DNA of 64,000 nt from Capra hircus (Eukaryota; Chordata; Mammalia; Artiodactyla; Bovidae). Below, one piece after another: positions 1 through 12,014 of this stretch. The translations under genes and the position numbers were made by a program. The notes below the pieces were generated by a model. That model was not told the DNA's origin. It was given only the letters and a program-made list of their open reading frames with translations, and did not search any database. The stretch is from positions 132,199,089 through 132,263,088 of the forward strand of contig NC_030808.1 of the NCBI RefSeq assembly GCF_001704415.2, read 5' to 3'. Within the stretch, counting starts at the first letter, position 1. Every line of letters starts with the position of its first letter.

Positions 1-1284
1 AGGCTGATGAGTTTTGAATGCTGATAGAAACAGGGTGGCTTTGGTATAAAATTAAAGCCAGTTACCATAAAACACAAAAAAGGAAGTATGTAGTAGTATG
101 AAGCCATTAGGGAGAAGAGCCAAGTTTTAGATTGCATCAAGGATATAGAGACATTGAGTTGTTTAAACGTGTAGAGGAATTTTGCAGTAAACTGCTAGTT
201 CTAGATGTTTTCAGAGAAAATAGTTGAAAGAAAAATCAGTTGGAGAGTGAATTAAGAGAAAGAAACCAAAAACTGTGTAGTATTCTAGAGCAGGAAAAAA
301 GTGGGCTAAGTGGTTTTAATGTTTATAAATGATAACAAGGTACATAGTCATTTTAAGAGATTTACTGACTTGAGTTTTCAGAATAAACGTGGCTTAAGAT
401 GATTTGAAAATTCAGTGCATTCAGTTCTCCAGGTATTTTTAGCTTTGATTGACTTAAAACTGAGCCTTATTAGACAATAGTGGGGAAAATGCTGTACTGT
501 TAGAAGAGAAAGTTTTCATTATTCAGCTGAGATGGTCTTGAGAGTCACTGAACATCTTTTACCTATAGTTTCCTTATCAGTGATTGTTATTGTGCACATT
601 AGGCTCCTTGTGAGAGTAAATAAGGCTAATTTATGGCAGTGTTGTGATACAAAATATTTTAGTCATACTTGTTTTATGATAAAATTCAAAGCTCACCTTT
701 CAGTGAGACTTAATGTGGTTTTGATTCTGTGTTTTGGGCTTGTATTTGTAAATATTATAGGGGAATTTTAGAATGCATCATGCTAAAATTTTGGTTAAAG
801 CTGGAGAAAGTTATAAAGAAAAGGATTCTGGGAGGTCGTGTTTTAAGCCAAGGCAGACCTCGCCAAGCATGTGTAATGTAAGTTACCACAAATTAATCAT
901 GTTCTTTTGAAATGTGTATTAGATGATGTACTCTAATAAAATGCTGCTTAGAATAAAATGCTGAGGTTAATAGAAAAATAACTAATTTCAACATTTTTAG
1001 TTGTTTTGATATCAGTATCTCTTCTAGTAAAGGACTGTTGTGAGTATGCAAAGAAGCATAACAGTTCAGAACAGTTCCATTAATTCTTTGACAGTAATTC
1101 ATGCAAAAGAGAAAAAATAAAGGCAAGTATTGACTGTCTTTCTCATATCTTGTTCATTATTTTGCTGTTAAGTTGTTGGCACCTCTTTGTTTATCTCTCA
1201 AATCATATATTTAGACTTGCTGGTTCATGGAATAAAAACATCTTGAATCACTAGTTTAACTAAAACTCTGACATCATTGGTAAG
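1..1284. other. Intron sequence, nothing recognised
   Basis: AT-rich, no convincing exon, RNA gene or repeat identified. Short open frames here have no recognisable motif and look like chance. Confidence 0.5.
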
Positions 1285-1362
1285 TATTGGGTTGGCCAAA
1301 TAGTTCATTTGGGTTTTTCCATAAGATGGTATAGAAAAACCTGAATGAACTTCTGGCCACCT
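1285..1362. mobile_element. Mariner-type palindromic MITE
   Basis: Starts TA then ttgggttggccaaatagttc and continues with gggtttttcc; the second half (gaaaaacctgaatgaactt, ctggccac) is the imperfect reverse complement. This is the short mariner-derived palindrome common in ruminants. The right terminus is degraded. Confidence 0.75.
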
Positions 1363-1737
1363 GAATAGCAGGCTACATTTTCTCTTCAGTTTTCCATTAT
1401 CAGCTCCTGCTGATGGCTTACTGAAAAACAGGTGGTCACAGTTAACTGTTATTTTAGAAACATCTGTTCAATGTGAGGCAAACTCCCTTTGCTTTCTTTA
1501 AAGTGTATACAGCTTCTTCCAGTCAAGTTTAATGCATGAACTCCTCTTATGCCAGATACTAGCTACGCACTTATGATATGTTTGTGTCCCTCCCTGACCC
1601 CATGCCCCTCCCTCCAAAAACCCTCAAGATTTAAATGTTTTTGAGTATCAGCAAGTATGACAAGCACTTTTTGTATCTAGTATACCACCTTCCACAGTAA
1701 AATGCATATATTCAACATTTAGTAAATAGTTGACAAA
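1363..1737. other. Intron sequence, nothing recognised
   Basis: No repeat or exon identified between the MITE and the L1 fragment. Confidence 0.4.
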
Positions 1738-2311
1738 GATCTCACACCAGTCAGAATGGCTGTCCTCTGAAAGTCTACAAATAGCAATTGTTAGAGAGGA
1801 TGTGGAGAAAAGGAAACCCTTGTACATCATTGTTTGGAATGTAGATTGGTACAGCCACTGTGAGAAGTAGTGTGGAGTTTCTTAAAAAACTAAAAATAGA
1901 ACTACTGTATAATCCCAAGAAATCCAGTCTCCACAATATATCTGGAAAAGATGAAAACACGAACTTGAAAAGATACATGCCTCTCATTGTTCTCAGCAGC
2001 ACTGTTTACAATAGCTAAGATGTGAAAGCAACCCAAATACCCAACTGTTGAATGGATAAAGAAAATGTGATATATATATACACAATGGAATATTACTTAG
2101 CCTCGAAAGGAGTGAAATCTTGCCACTTGCAATAACATGGATGGTCCTAGAGAATATTATGCTTAGTGAAATAAGTCAAAGAAAGATAATACTGTATGAT
2201 ATCACACGTGGAATATAAAAAATAATACAGATGAATGTATATGAAAAAACGAGAAGATACAGAAAACAAACTAGTACTTATCCTATCGGGAGGGGAAAAG
2301 TGGGGCAATGG

Positions 2312-2822
2312 AATTCAGTTCAGTTCAGTCGCTAAGTTGTGGCCAACTCTTTGCGACCCCGTGGACTGCAGCATGCCAGGCCTCCCCGTCCATTGCCAAC
2401 TCCTGGAGTTCACCCAAACTCATGTCCATTGAGTCAGTGATGCCATCCAACCATCTCATCCTCTGTCGTCCCCTTCTCCTCCCACCTTCAATCTTTCCCA
2501 GCATCAGGGTCTTTTCAAATGAGTCAGTTCTTTGTATCTGGTGGCCACAGTATTGGAGTATCAGCTTCAGAATCAGTCCTTCCAGTGAATATTCAGAACT
2601 GATTTCCTTTAGGATGGACTGGTTGGATCTCCTTACAGTCCAAGGGACCCTCAAGAGTCTTCTCCAACACCACAGTTCAAAAGCGTCAATTCTTCGGCTC
2701 TCAGCCTTCTTTTAGTCCAACTCTCACATCCATACATGACTACTGGAAAAACCATAGGTTTGTCTAGATGGACCTTTGTTGACACAGTAATGTCTCTGCT
2801 TTTTAATATGCTGTCTAGGCTA
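2312..2822 (-). mobile_element. BovB 3' end, antisense
   Basis: Starts with the gttcag repeats that are the reverse complement of the BovB (TGAAC)n tail and extends into the ORF C-terminus. The minus frame reads MRRADSFEKTLMLG-like and MRVPWTVRRSNQSILK peptides typical of the BovB protein end. 5' truncated; inserted in L1. Confidence 0.9.
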
Positions 2823-2894
2823 GATTGGCTATGGGATTAAGACATACAAACTACTATGTATAAAATTGATAAGAGTATATTGTATAGCACAGAG

Positions 2895-3090
2895 AATTGT
2901 GAAAGCTGCTTAGTCATGACCTACTCTTTGTGACCCCACGGACTGTACAGTCAATGGAATTTTCCAGGCCAGAATACTGGAGTGGGTGTCTTTCCCTTCT
3001 GCAGAGGATCTTCTCAACCCAGGGATTGAACCCAGGTCTCCTGCATTGCAGGCGGATTCTTTACCAGCTGAGCCACAAGGAAAGCCCACA
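2895..3090 (-). mobile_element. Bov-tA SINE, antisense
   Basis: On the plus strand: Bov-A segment (ctgcttagtcatgacc..., actggagtgggtgtc), then the tRNA-derived head read backwards (gggattgaacccaggtctcc, ttctttaccagctgagcc). Nested in the L1 3' UTR. Confidence 0.9.
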
Positions 3091-3513
3091 GGAATTATAG
3101 CTATTATCTTATTATTACAACTTTTAATGAAAATATTTGTAAAAATATTAAATCACTATGCTGTACACTTGAAACTAATGTGATATTTTAAATCACCTCT
3201 ATTTCAATAAACAAGTTTTAAATGATACAAATGAATCTATGTTCAAAACAGAAACAGACTCAGAGACATAGAAAACAAACTTATGGTTACCCTCAAAGGA
3301 CAGAAGTAGTAGCAGAGGGACAGATTAGGAGTATGGGACTAACAGATACAAACTACTATACATAAGATAATTAAGCAGCATAAATTTACTGTATAGCACT
3401 GAGAATTATATCAAATATCTTGTATTTGCCTATAATGGAATATAGTTTGGAAAAGAAAAGCTGAATCACTATGCTATACACCTGAAACTGATACAATATT
3501 GTAAATCAACTAT

Positions 3514-3912
3514 CAGTTCAGTCGCTCAGTCATGTCTGACTGTTTGTGACCCCATGGACTGCAGCACACCAGGCCTCCCTGTCCATCACCAACTCCCTGA
3601 GCTTACTCAATCTCATGTCCATCAAGTTGGTGATGCCATCCAACCATCTCATCCTCTGTTGTACCCTTCTTCTCTGGCCTTCGATCTTTCCCAGCATCAG
3701 GATCTTTTCAAATGAGTCAGTTCTTCGCATCAGGTGGCAAAGTATTGGAATTTCAGCTTCAGCATCAGTCCTTCCAATGAATATTCATGACTGATTTCCT
3801 TTTGGATGGACTGGTTGGATCTCCTTGCAGTTCAAGGGACTCTCGAGTCTTCTCCAACACCACAGTTCAAAAGTATCAATTCTTTGGTGCTCAGCTTTCT
3901 TTATACTATGTA
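3514..3912 (-). mobile_element. BovB 3' end, antisense, with target duplication
   Basis: BovB tail and ORF C-terminus in reverse complement, ending in the ctcagctttctttata region. The flanking 12-bp duplication (3502-3513, 4294-4305) shows that it inserted in the L1 tail together with the sequence up to 4293. Confidence 0.88.
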
Positions 3913-3942
3913 GTTTTTCTTTATAAAGAAAAATAAAGTATC

Positions 3943-4215
3943 TGCTGTTAAGTCGCTTCAGTCGTGTCCAATTCTGCACAACCCCATAGGTGGCAGCCCA
4001 CCAGGTTCTGCCATCCCTGGGATTCTCCAGGCAAGAACACTGGAGTGGGTTACCATTTCCTTCTCCAATGCATGAAAGTGAAAAGTGAACGTGAAGTTGC
4101 TCAGTTGTGTCCGACTTGTTTGATACCCCATGGACAGCAGCCTACCAGGCTCCTCCATCCATGGGATTTTCAAGGCAAGAGTACTGGAGTGGGTTGCCAT
4201 TGCCTTCTCTGATAT
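3943..4215 (-). mobile_element. BOVA2 dimeric SINE, antisense
   Basis: Two Bov-A monomers joined by the tgcatgaaagtgaaaagtg linker: first gtcgcttcagtcgtgtcc..., second gttgctcagttgtgtccgac..., ending gggttgccattgccttctc. The usual ctg-repeat end is short (ctgctg). Confidence 0.9.
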
Positions 4216-4330
4216 TTCTTTCTACTAAATCATACTTTATACTTTATTTTTCTTTATAAAGAAATATAAACTATATTTCTTTATACTTTATATTAAATCA
4301 ACTATACATCAGTTAAAAAAGTAGTTTTAA

Positions 4331-4800
4331 ATGGTGGAACTTTGAATCCCCAGGATTTTGTTTCTGTACTTAGAAGTAAATCAGTTTTTTCCTGAAATAG
4401 TATTGTTCATTAATATTTCCTTTAAAAGTCTTAAAATTAATTTATTTATATAATGCAGCACCATTCAGAATCTTAGGCATTGATTTTGAAATTGCTGAAG
4501 TGATTGAGAAGAACAAATTACACTTAAGTGGCCAAGAAAATTCTAAAAACAAAGAGTAACAGGGGACTCTGTCTGCAATTTAGTAGACTGTAAAACTACA
4601 GAAAATATTAATGTTGGTGATTGGCTCAACAACTCAAAAATGGATCAGCTAAACACAAACAGACCTAAGCATATATAATAATTTGTTAAAAATTGTGCCC
4701 TTCCTATTTGTTGCTCTTTATAGCTGTCACTTTATTAACAACTTGAAAAAAAATGCAGAACTTTATTTCCTATAATACACCAATGTCTAAATGAGTAGAG
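4331..4800. other. Intron sequence, nothing recognised
   Basis: No supported exon or repeat. Confidence 0.4.
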
Positions 4801-4805
4801 TGTAT

Positions 4806-5005
4806 TTCCGGTGGTCCAGTGGTCAGGAGTCTATCTGCCAGTGCAGGGAACACAGGTTCCATCCTTAGTCTGGGAAGATTCCCAGTGCTGCTGAGTCTGC
4901 ATGCTCTAGAACCCATCTTCTGGAACAAGAGAACCCACCAGAACCAGAAGCCTGCACAGAGCAAGGAAGACCTGGCACAGGCAAAAATAAGAAAATAATT
5001 TTTAA
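4806..5005 (+). mobile_element. CHR-type tRNA SINE, sense
   Basis: Head resembles the CHR consensus (ccggtggtccagtggtcagg, gcagggaacacaggttccatcc), followed by the cagaagcctgcacagagcaag body and an A-rich tail. Confidence 0.75.
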
Positions 5006-5570
5006 AAAATGTAGTAGAGAATTAAATATACACAGTTATGTCATGAAACAATTAGAAAAAGTTATATGAAAAATAATTGGATTGAGAATTCTAAAAGCAA
5101 ACTTAAAGGAAACGTTTTACTTGTTTAATTTTCTTTAGTATATAGCCTTTTAGAATTATATAATATCTATTTTCTATTTAGTGTTTCTAATTTTAAATTC
5201 TAGTTTAATGTTTATATTTCTACTCAGCATATCTGTTTTTGTTTATTCACCTAGTATTTCTCATCCATATCTTTATTTTCTTCCTTTTGTAAGCCAGTTG
5301 GTTTATATGTATGTACATGACTTTTTAGAGAAATCAAAGAGTACAGGGACTATAATTGCAATTTGTCATGACTTTACCTACTTACTTGCAGTCCTGCTTC
5401 TCAAAATAATATTTTCATTTCTTTCAACATTTTCTTCTGATATTTATTCAACATAATTACTCACTATTATTTTTGGCAGCATTTTGCTGATTGAATATGA
5501 TGAACAGAAGTTATTAAATATGAGCAAACCTTATATATATATGCAAAATAGAGGGCAGTAACCTAAAAAC
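5006..5570. other. AT-rich intron sequence
   Basis: A 91-codon open frame at 5181-5456 is rich in Phe/Ile/Leu/Ser, as expected from translated AT-rich intron; no family recognised. Confidence 0.4.
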
Positions 5571-5869
5571 ATTAGGGGCCCCGTGGCCATCTCAGTTAAG
5601 TATTTGGGCATTCAGTGGTTGGGGCATGTCATCAAAATAGTAAACTAATGTGATGTTCTGTGACATGTAGAGATGATCAAGATACCTGTGGGCTGCTTTG
5701 GCAGTAGACTCAAGTGTTGCCCCTGATGGCTTCCTGTTATTATTCATGCTTTTGACTCATCCCATTGCCTGTTTTGAGACCTGCTTCTAACCATCAGTTA
5801 CAGCAAGGGTGATGGGAGTGCAATTCTTAAATTACCCTTTGTTATACAAGATTCTGTCTTGCTAGGTGA

Positions 5870-7080
5870 TTTTGTCTAACGATTCTGATTGTTGGTTGAC
5901 TCAAAGTAATTGATCATGTTGGGGAAGTCCATGTGGCAAGAAACTGTGGGCAACTTGTTTCCAGCAAATAGCCAGCAGCTGGTCATGGTCCTCAATTCTT
6001 TAACCAACCACAAGGAAATAAATGCTCCCAACAACATAAGTGAGCTTAGTAGTAGATTCTTTTTCATTTGCACCTCCAAGTGATAATGTAGGATAGCAAA
6101 TACCTTGATTGCAGCCTTGTGAGACCCTATGAGAAGATTCAGCTGAGTTGTATCTAGATTCCTGACTCTCAAAGATTGGGAGATGTACGTAACCACGAAG
6201 CTATTTATGATACCAGGAAAATTAACATAATGCTGAGGCAGCACTGTGGAAGTTGTACTTGCTTGTCCATTCCAGGTAAAGAAACTGACTTTGAGTGGTC
6301 CTTGTAAATAAGGAAAAAAGACATTAGCCAAATTGTGTGTGTGTGTGCTCAGTCTTGTCCACCTCTTTGCAACCCTATCAACTGTAATCCACCAGACTCC
6401 TCTGTTCATTGGATTTCCCAGCAGAAACACTGGAGTGGGTTGCCATTTCCTCCTCCAGTGGATCTTCCTGACCCGGGGATCAAACCCATGTCTCCGGCAT
6501 CTCCTATATTGGCAGGCAGATTCTTTACCAGGGAGCCCACGTGGGTAGCCCAACCAGGTTGGTAGCTGCATATCAATTGACAGCGTCTGCAGGTGCTTTG
6601 AAGGTTACCACTTCTTTAAGCTTACAGTGATCCATAGTTGTTCTTCAGTTTCCATCTGCCTTCAGTGTTGGCCAACCTGATGAGTTTAGTAGGGATAAGA
6701 TAGATTTCTCTACCTCTCCCTCTTTGAAGTCTTCGGTTAAATTCTGTAATTCCCCCAGGGATGTTGTATTGCTTCTAGTTTATTACTTTGGTAAGGAAAG
6801 GAAGTTCCATGAACTTTCTTCAGACATTCCTACCATAGTGCCTCTTATTCCACAGGTCAGAAAGTTAATGTGGGTTTCTTCCAGTTGCCAAGTATGTCTG
6901 TTCCAAGTATATGTTCAGGAACCAAGGAAATAACCACAGGGTGAATTCCTGGGCCGTTTGGCCTCATTCTTGGTCAGGCTGGAGTTAACAACTCCGTGTA
7001 TGTCACCTGACTCATATATCATGTATCCCCATAAACCTCCTTCTTAAATTAACTTCTGAACCACATTGCCAGGAATTAAG
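5870..7080 (-). mobile_element. Ancient endogenous retrovirus pol remnant (protease/RT region)
   Basis: Read on the minus strand, the interval 7080 to 5870 gives fragments resembling the end of a retroviral protease and the N-terminal and palm regions of a reverse transcriptase. These include a proline-glycine-glycine segment near 6750, a D-x-W-x-like DGNW segment near 6650, and after a SINE insertion a TWNG segment near 6280 followed by a PQ-x-YVN-like motif. Stops and frame changes break it repeatedly, and the region before the catalytic YxDD is too decayed to identify that motif. The 231-codon minus frame at 5876-6571 is a chimera: its first ~80 residues are translated Bov-tA SINE. Not functional; class I-like affinity is an impression only. 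Confidence 0.6.
6333..6547 (-). mobile_element. Bov-tA SINE, antisense, inside the ERV remnant
   Basis: Starts after a short (TG)n run with gctcagtcttgtccacctc, passes through actggagtgggttgccattt and ggggatcaaacccatgtctc, and ends ttctttaccagggagcc. Confidence 0.88.
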
Positions 7081-8278
7081 GGCTGTTCAGAGACAATGTT
7101 TATCAAAAACTATTTCATTTTTATGATATATAATACCTCTAATTAGTGGTTGCAAGTCTCTGGAGAAGGCTAAGAGGAGGGTATATGGTGTGACTTAACT
7201 TCTGCAAGGTCCTTTTGCAAGGGACCTGGTTTCCACTTTATTCAGCCAACTCTGCATCTGTGAGCTAACTCAGATTTGGCAAGTGAGAAGGCTTTAAGTT
7301 CTTGGTGAAAAGTTAACTTGATGAGAAGGCTTTAACTCTGCACTATGTGTTGGTGACAGACTTTTGGTTACAAGACCTAGCATTTTTCCTGTTATATAAA
7401 ATAAACATAATAAACATGGACTCCACACCTGTTTTGTTCCTGGGGGCACTGTAACCATTTAGCTGCTGCCAAATCATTCTGATGATAAGTACATCCCTGA
7501 TGCCCTGTACAGGTAATGTACCCACCTTGTCTTTGGTGCTTAAGTATATCCTCTTGGACTGTGTTACCTTGACTCTCATCATCTCTGTTGAAGCCTGGAA
7601 GCTCTTCTTCATGACCACATTCCCTACACTCTTACCAGGCTCACAAAGAAGAGTAATCACAGACCTTTGTAAGGAAGGTAGATGTCATTCCTCCCTGCAC
7701 TAATGCTCTCTGTGCTCTCTTGTGTAGCATAGATGAGAAATGTCAATATGAAATTCTCACATGATAAGTCCAGTTCAGCTCCCTAAATCACTACCTTCTT
7801 TCCTCCTTCCTTCCATATCAATGCCAAGAAAGCTCTGACATCTCAACCTTTCAATCCAGCTTTTGTTGCACCAATTAGATAATAGTGATCACCACTTTCA
7901 GGTACATGAACTAGTATATTAAATCTGTTCTCTCTGCTAAGTGTACCCATGAATCAATTAATTTGCCCAGATGTGACATTATATTTTACCCTCTGTGGTC
8001 AAATACTTCAGGAATCCACTCTACATGTGGTTCTCGAGTTTCTTCTGGGTATGTGAACTATTTCCTCTTGAGTCATAGTGTGTACCTGTCCCCCCAGGAT
8101 CATGCTGAGTTTTGACTCTAGTTATGAATCTAATGGCCAAAGGAGTTGACTGTGGCGGGTCTTTAGGAAAATGAGCATAACCCTTCAAGAATTTTTCCAC
8201 ATGAGATTATCAGAAGATTTTTAAGCCAAAGAGGGCTAGTGTTCTTAGACACTGGAAGGCAAGCTATTTCCACCTGTA
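7081..8278 (-). mobile_element. Probable upstream continuation of the ERV remnant
   Basis: The sequence is more GC-balanced than nearby introns and has a 105-codon minus frame (7343-7660), which would fit decayed gag/protease sequence upstream of pol. No diagnostic zinc knuckle or capsid motif could be read, so this is inference from position and composition only. Confidence 0.3.
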
Positions 8279-8826
8279 TCAGTTCAGTTCAGTTGCTCAG
8301 TCATGTCTGACTCTTTGTGACCCCATGAATCACAGCACGCCAGGCCTCCCTGTCCATCACCAACTCCCGGAGTTCACTCAGACTCACGTCCATCGAGTCA
8401 GTGATGCCATCCAGCCATCTCATCCTGGGTCGTCCCCTTCTCCTCCTGCCCCCAATCCCTCCCAGCATCAGAGTCTTTTCCAGTGAGTCAGCTCTTCACA
8501 TGAGGTGGCCAAAGTACTGGAGTTTCAGCTTTAGCATCATTCCTTCCAAAGAAATCCCAGGGCTGATCTCCTTCAGAATGGATTGGTTAGATCTCCTTGC
8601 AGTCCAAGGGATTCTCAAGAGTCTTCTCCAACACCACAGTTCAAAAGCATCAATCCTTCGGCGCTCAGCCTTCTGCACAGTCCAATTCTCGCATCCATAC
8701 ATGACCGCAAGAAAAGCCATAGGCTTGACTAGATGGACCTTAGTCAGCAAAGTAATGTCTCTGCTTTTGAATATACTATCTAGGTTGGTCATAACTTTTC
8801 TTCCAAGGAGTAAGCATCTTTTAATG
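8279..8826 (-). mobile_element. BovB 3' part, antisense
   Basis: BovB tail (gttcagttcag) and ORF C-terminus in reverse complement; minus frame contains MVFPVVMYGCESWTV-like text altered by mutations. 5' truncated at the rrLLLG region. Confidence 0.92.
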
Positions 8827-9160
8827 TATAGGAGGTTCCTAATTACTAGTGGAGGGTTAGGGAGTAGGCAAGGAGTCAAAATTTTCAGTTTCACTTAAGA
8901 CCAGCTCGATGCTCCATTTGAATTTCAGGATCTTACTCTTTCCCCGTTAAGGTTTTAATTTTCCAATGAGAAACTTGAGACTGAATTTAGCTGATGTTTG
9001 TAATTCAGCAGTGTACACAATTAAATTTTGAGTTTGGCTTTCAGCAGTGTCAGCTCTCTGGTTCTCACAATGTGACTTAAGCTGAGAGTTAATGGACTGG
9101 AGCTTTTCATTTTCTAAGTGCTCAGTTGTCATCATTACTACCGTAATGGTAGGTATCATG
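8827..9160 (-). other. Possible further ERV-like sequence
   Basis: A 70-codon minus frame has a Glu/Lys/Gln-rich helical stretch (ENEKLQSINSQLKSH). It could belong to the interrupted ERV, but there is no decisive motif. Confidence 0.25.
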
Positions 9161-9164
9161 TGCT

Positions 9165-9388
9165 GTACTACGCCATTCAGTCATGTCAAACTCTTTGTGA
9201 CCCTATGGACTGTAGCCCGCCAGGCTCCTCTTGTCTGTGGGATTCTCCAGGCAAGAATACTGGAGTGGGCTGCCATGCCCTCGTCCAGGGGATCTTCCTG
9301 ACCCAGATACTGAACTCAGGTCTCCTACGTCTTCTGCACTGGCAGGCGGATTCTTTAGCATCAGCATCACTTGGGAAACCCAGTGGCA
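9165..9388 (-). mobile_element. Bov-tA SINE, antisense
   Basis: Contains atactggagtgggctgcc, ggggatcttcctgacccag and the reversed tRNA head ending gcatcacttgggaaaccca. Confidence 0.9.
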
Positions 9389-12014
9389 AATAAAGAGCCA
9401 GTTAAGTTCCAAAGGCATGTGCTTGAGTTGACACTTTATCACGATGAAACATAGCTGAAAGGTTCACTGGTTTCCTGAAACTGCTGTCTACCATATATTA
9501 CTAGCATCCCATTTGCTTGGCCAGGATCTTAGCCCTGTGCTTAATCCCCAGGATTTGACCAAACCAGTCCCCAAATCTCATATTTACTAGTTTATCATTT
9601 GGAACCATTCCCAGGACTATTTCTGTACCTATCTGGATTCAGTTGGGAGTTGGAAACAACAGTTTGAATTGGTAAAATGTATTATACATAATTACTAAAC
9701 TATGATAGAAGAGTAACTATAAAGATGTAAAGATAACACTAAATCTAGGGCTGAAGGAGATTTCTCAAGGAAAGACAGAAGGTTCCCTAGGCAGGAGTTC
9801 AAACCTTATTGGAGAAAGTGGAGTTAGAGCCTATTAAATAACAGAGAAGTTCACTGGATTGCCTTAACCAGAGCTGGTTCACAGTTACTGGGCAGCAGAA
9901 AACAGTACTGAGTTAGAGCCATGTTAAGCGGGGTAGACAGTTGTACATGAAAGATGAGGGCACTGCTGCCAGCATGAGCCCTGAAGCATGCCAGTGTCTG
10001 CGTCAGTAGGCCTGCATCACAAGGGCAATCACTAATCCCAGGCTGGGGCGTAAGGTCGCCCAAGGACAGCACACTCTTGTCATGAGCCTGGGATAAACAC
10101 CACTGGATTTCCTTTTATATAGTTGCTGCTATTGGACTATACGTTAAGAGCAAGAATAACTTGACTGACATATGAAAAGGAAGAGAGGCCCCTTTCCTCC
10201 TGCAGTATTCTTCCAGAGCTATATGCGAATAAAGCTTAAATAGTGCTTACTGTGAAAGAGAAGTAATAGTGCTTTACTGTGAGAGAAGTATCTGCTCATT
10301 AGTACAGAGCAGATAACTGAAGGGTAACTTTAGAGTTGAGGCACAGTAAACTGGTAACTGATGAAGATTTCCTTAAATGGCTGGTGTTGGCAGCTCTTTG
10401 CTTTCTTAAGAGAGAGGCAGGTTGGATGCTCTGTGTGTAGAAGTGGAGTTTGTATAGGCTTTCTGATATAAGATTTTATCTCGACTTTACCCTTTTCCTC
10501 ATGAATTCCATTTTTATATTTTTGTGTTGAGATTTGTTTCCCCATTCACCTTCCAGGATTTTAAATTTATTCTTTATTGTGATTATTCTTTAATTGGTCC
10601 AATGAATATTTAAATTTGATAGTCTTTTTTTTTTCTTTTAACTTCCAGAAAGTCTTTTCATGCTTTAAATCTTCCATCTGTTTCATACATACCTGATTTT
10701 CTTTTTTCCTTCTTGATTGCTGACTCTTTTAGGCATATTATTTTGCGTTGCCTTCTTAAGGCTCACTTTAATTTGGATGGCCAAATCCAATGGGTGTTGT
10801 CATGGCCTCCATTTCTGTGAATATCACACTAACTATTAACTGGATAGTGTTTTCCCAGCTTTAGGAGTAGGAGGCAACTCACCTTACAGTAATAATCCCC
10901 TGTAGTTCCCCTGAGGCCAGGAATATAAAAACTTAAAGAGAACTGATATTTAAAATATTGTTTTAACGTGTTTGTACCATTTTACTTACATATCACTATT
11001 ATAGTACTCAACTTCAGACCTAGTTAGGTTATCATGTTAAACTGAAAAGTGTACTTGTTGAAATTGCTTTCTATTTCAAAAACTGAATAATACAAAACAG
11101 AAGAACAGAACAAGATTGGTGTCAAGTAAAAGTATGAAAGTGGTTTATTTTTCTGAAAAATGACATTGAAATTATATTGCAATATGTGATTCTATTCCTA
11201 ACTCCGGAATAAAATCTGCCCTGTCACATGATGGGTCACAGCATTTATCTGAGTTTAAAAACACATTTCTCTAAGCAATAATACAGTTGGGTAAAAGGAC
11301 AGTGATAAGGTGATCAAATTGGCCGGAAACTGCAGTTAACACAAAAATCAACAACAAAGAGCAGCCTTTAGAGAACTCTGAAAGAAGAATATTTTAGCTT
11401 ATATCTGAGGTTAAAATAACAGTCTAGTTTCATGGAATAATAAAAAAACTCTTCTCAGTCTACTTATGTCATATTTATTTTTTTACTTGCATTCAGAGAA
11501 GACATGTATATGATATTAGTAAAAGCAGTGTTGAAAAATATCTAAAATCTTTCTTTTAGGTTTACTTTATGATGCTTAGAGGCAAATCTGAAACTCATTT
11601 TAAACTATAATATTGACTGTTCTGTTCCACATTTTTTCTGTTTCCTGTTCTTATCCTTGACATTTATTTTCACTTTAGTTTTTCTTTCTCAGTTTTTAAG
11701 CTATACTTCTAACTACTATAAATTTATTATACTGTCCTACCTTTGTAGACTGTTAAAACAGCAAGTGTCATGATTTTTGTCACTTCACTGTTATCTGTGA
11801 TTTAGGTGCTGGCTTGTGGTTTTCTCTTTGAGGATCTATAATTTCTCAGAGATTATAATTTTAGTAAAGTCTTAGATTTAAACTTTTTATAATGAATTGA
11901 GGATAAGCCTGTCAGTGTCACAGTTTGAATTTTTGCATATCTTTTTCTATGCTACTATAAATGCATGTGTGTGATATCATCTAAGAGTAGAATCATACAG
12001 TTCTCTTTTCACTT
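9389..12014. other. Mostly unique intron sequence
   Basis: No exon, RNA gene or repeat could be supported. Short frames at 9851-10072 and 10330-10545 (minus) carry no motif I recognise. The part up to about 10100 has a composition like the ERV remnant and might belong to it. Confidence 0.4.

Larger units (their letters stand above)
1738..3224 (+). mobile_element. L1 3' end (ORF2 C-terminus and 3' UTR), sense, interrupted
   Basis: Consensus-like L1 text begins at the cacaccagtcagaatggctg motif and passes through the 3' UTR block with caatggaatattacttagcc. It resumes after the BovB (2312-2822) with gattggctatgggattaag and after the Bov-tA (2895-3090), ending at the ctatgctgtacacttgaaac / ttcaataaa tail. 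It is heavily 5' truncated and has no coding capacity. Confidence 0.85.
3225..4330 (+). mobile_element. Second L1 3' UTR, sense, carrying a BovB/BOVA2 cassette
   Basis: A second copy of the L1 tail follows the first directly: cagactcagagacatagaaa, tactgtatagcactgagaat, ctatacacctgaaactgata, then gtaaatcaactat. It resumes at 4294. The 12-bp taaatcaactat is present at 3502-3513 and 4294-4305 and brackets the inserted cassette. Confidence 0.8.

Noticed and set aside
5876..6571. 231-codon minus frame as a novel protein
   Set aside because: Its N-terminal third is an antisense Bov-tA SINE and the remainder is decayed ERV pol; a chance fusion.
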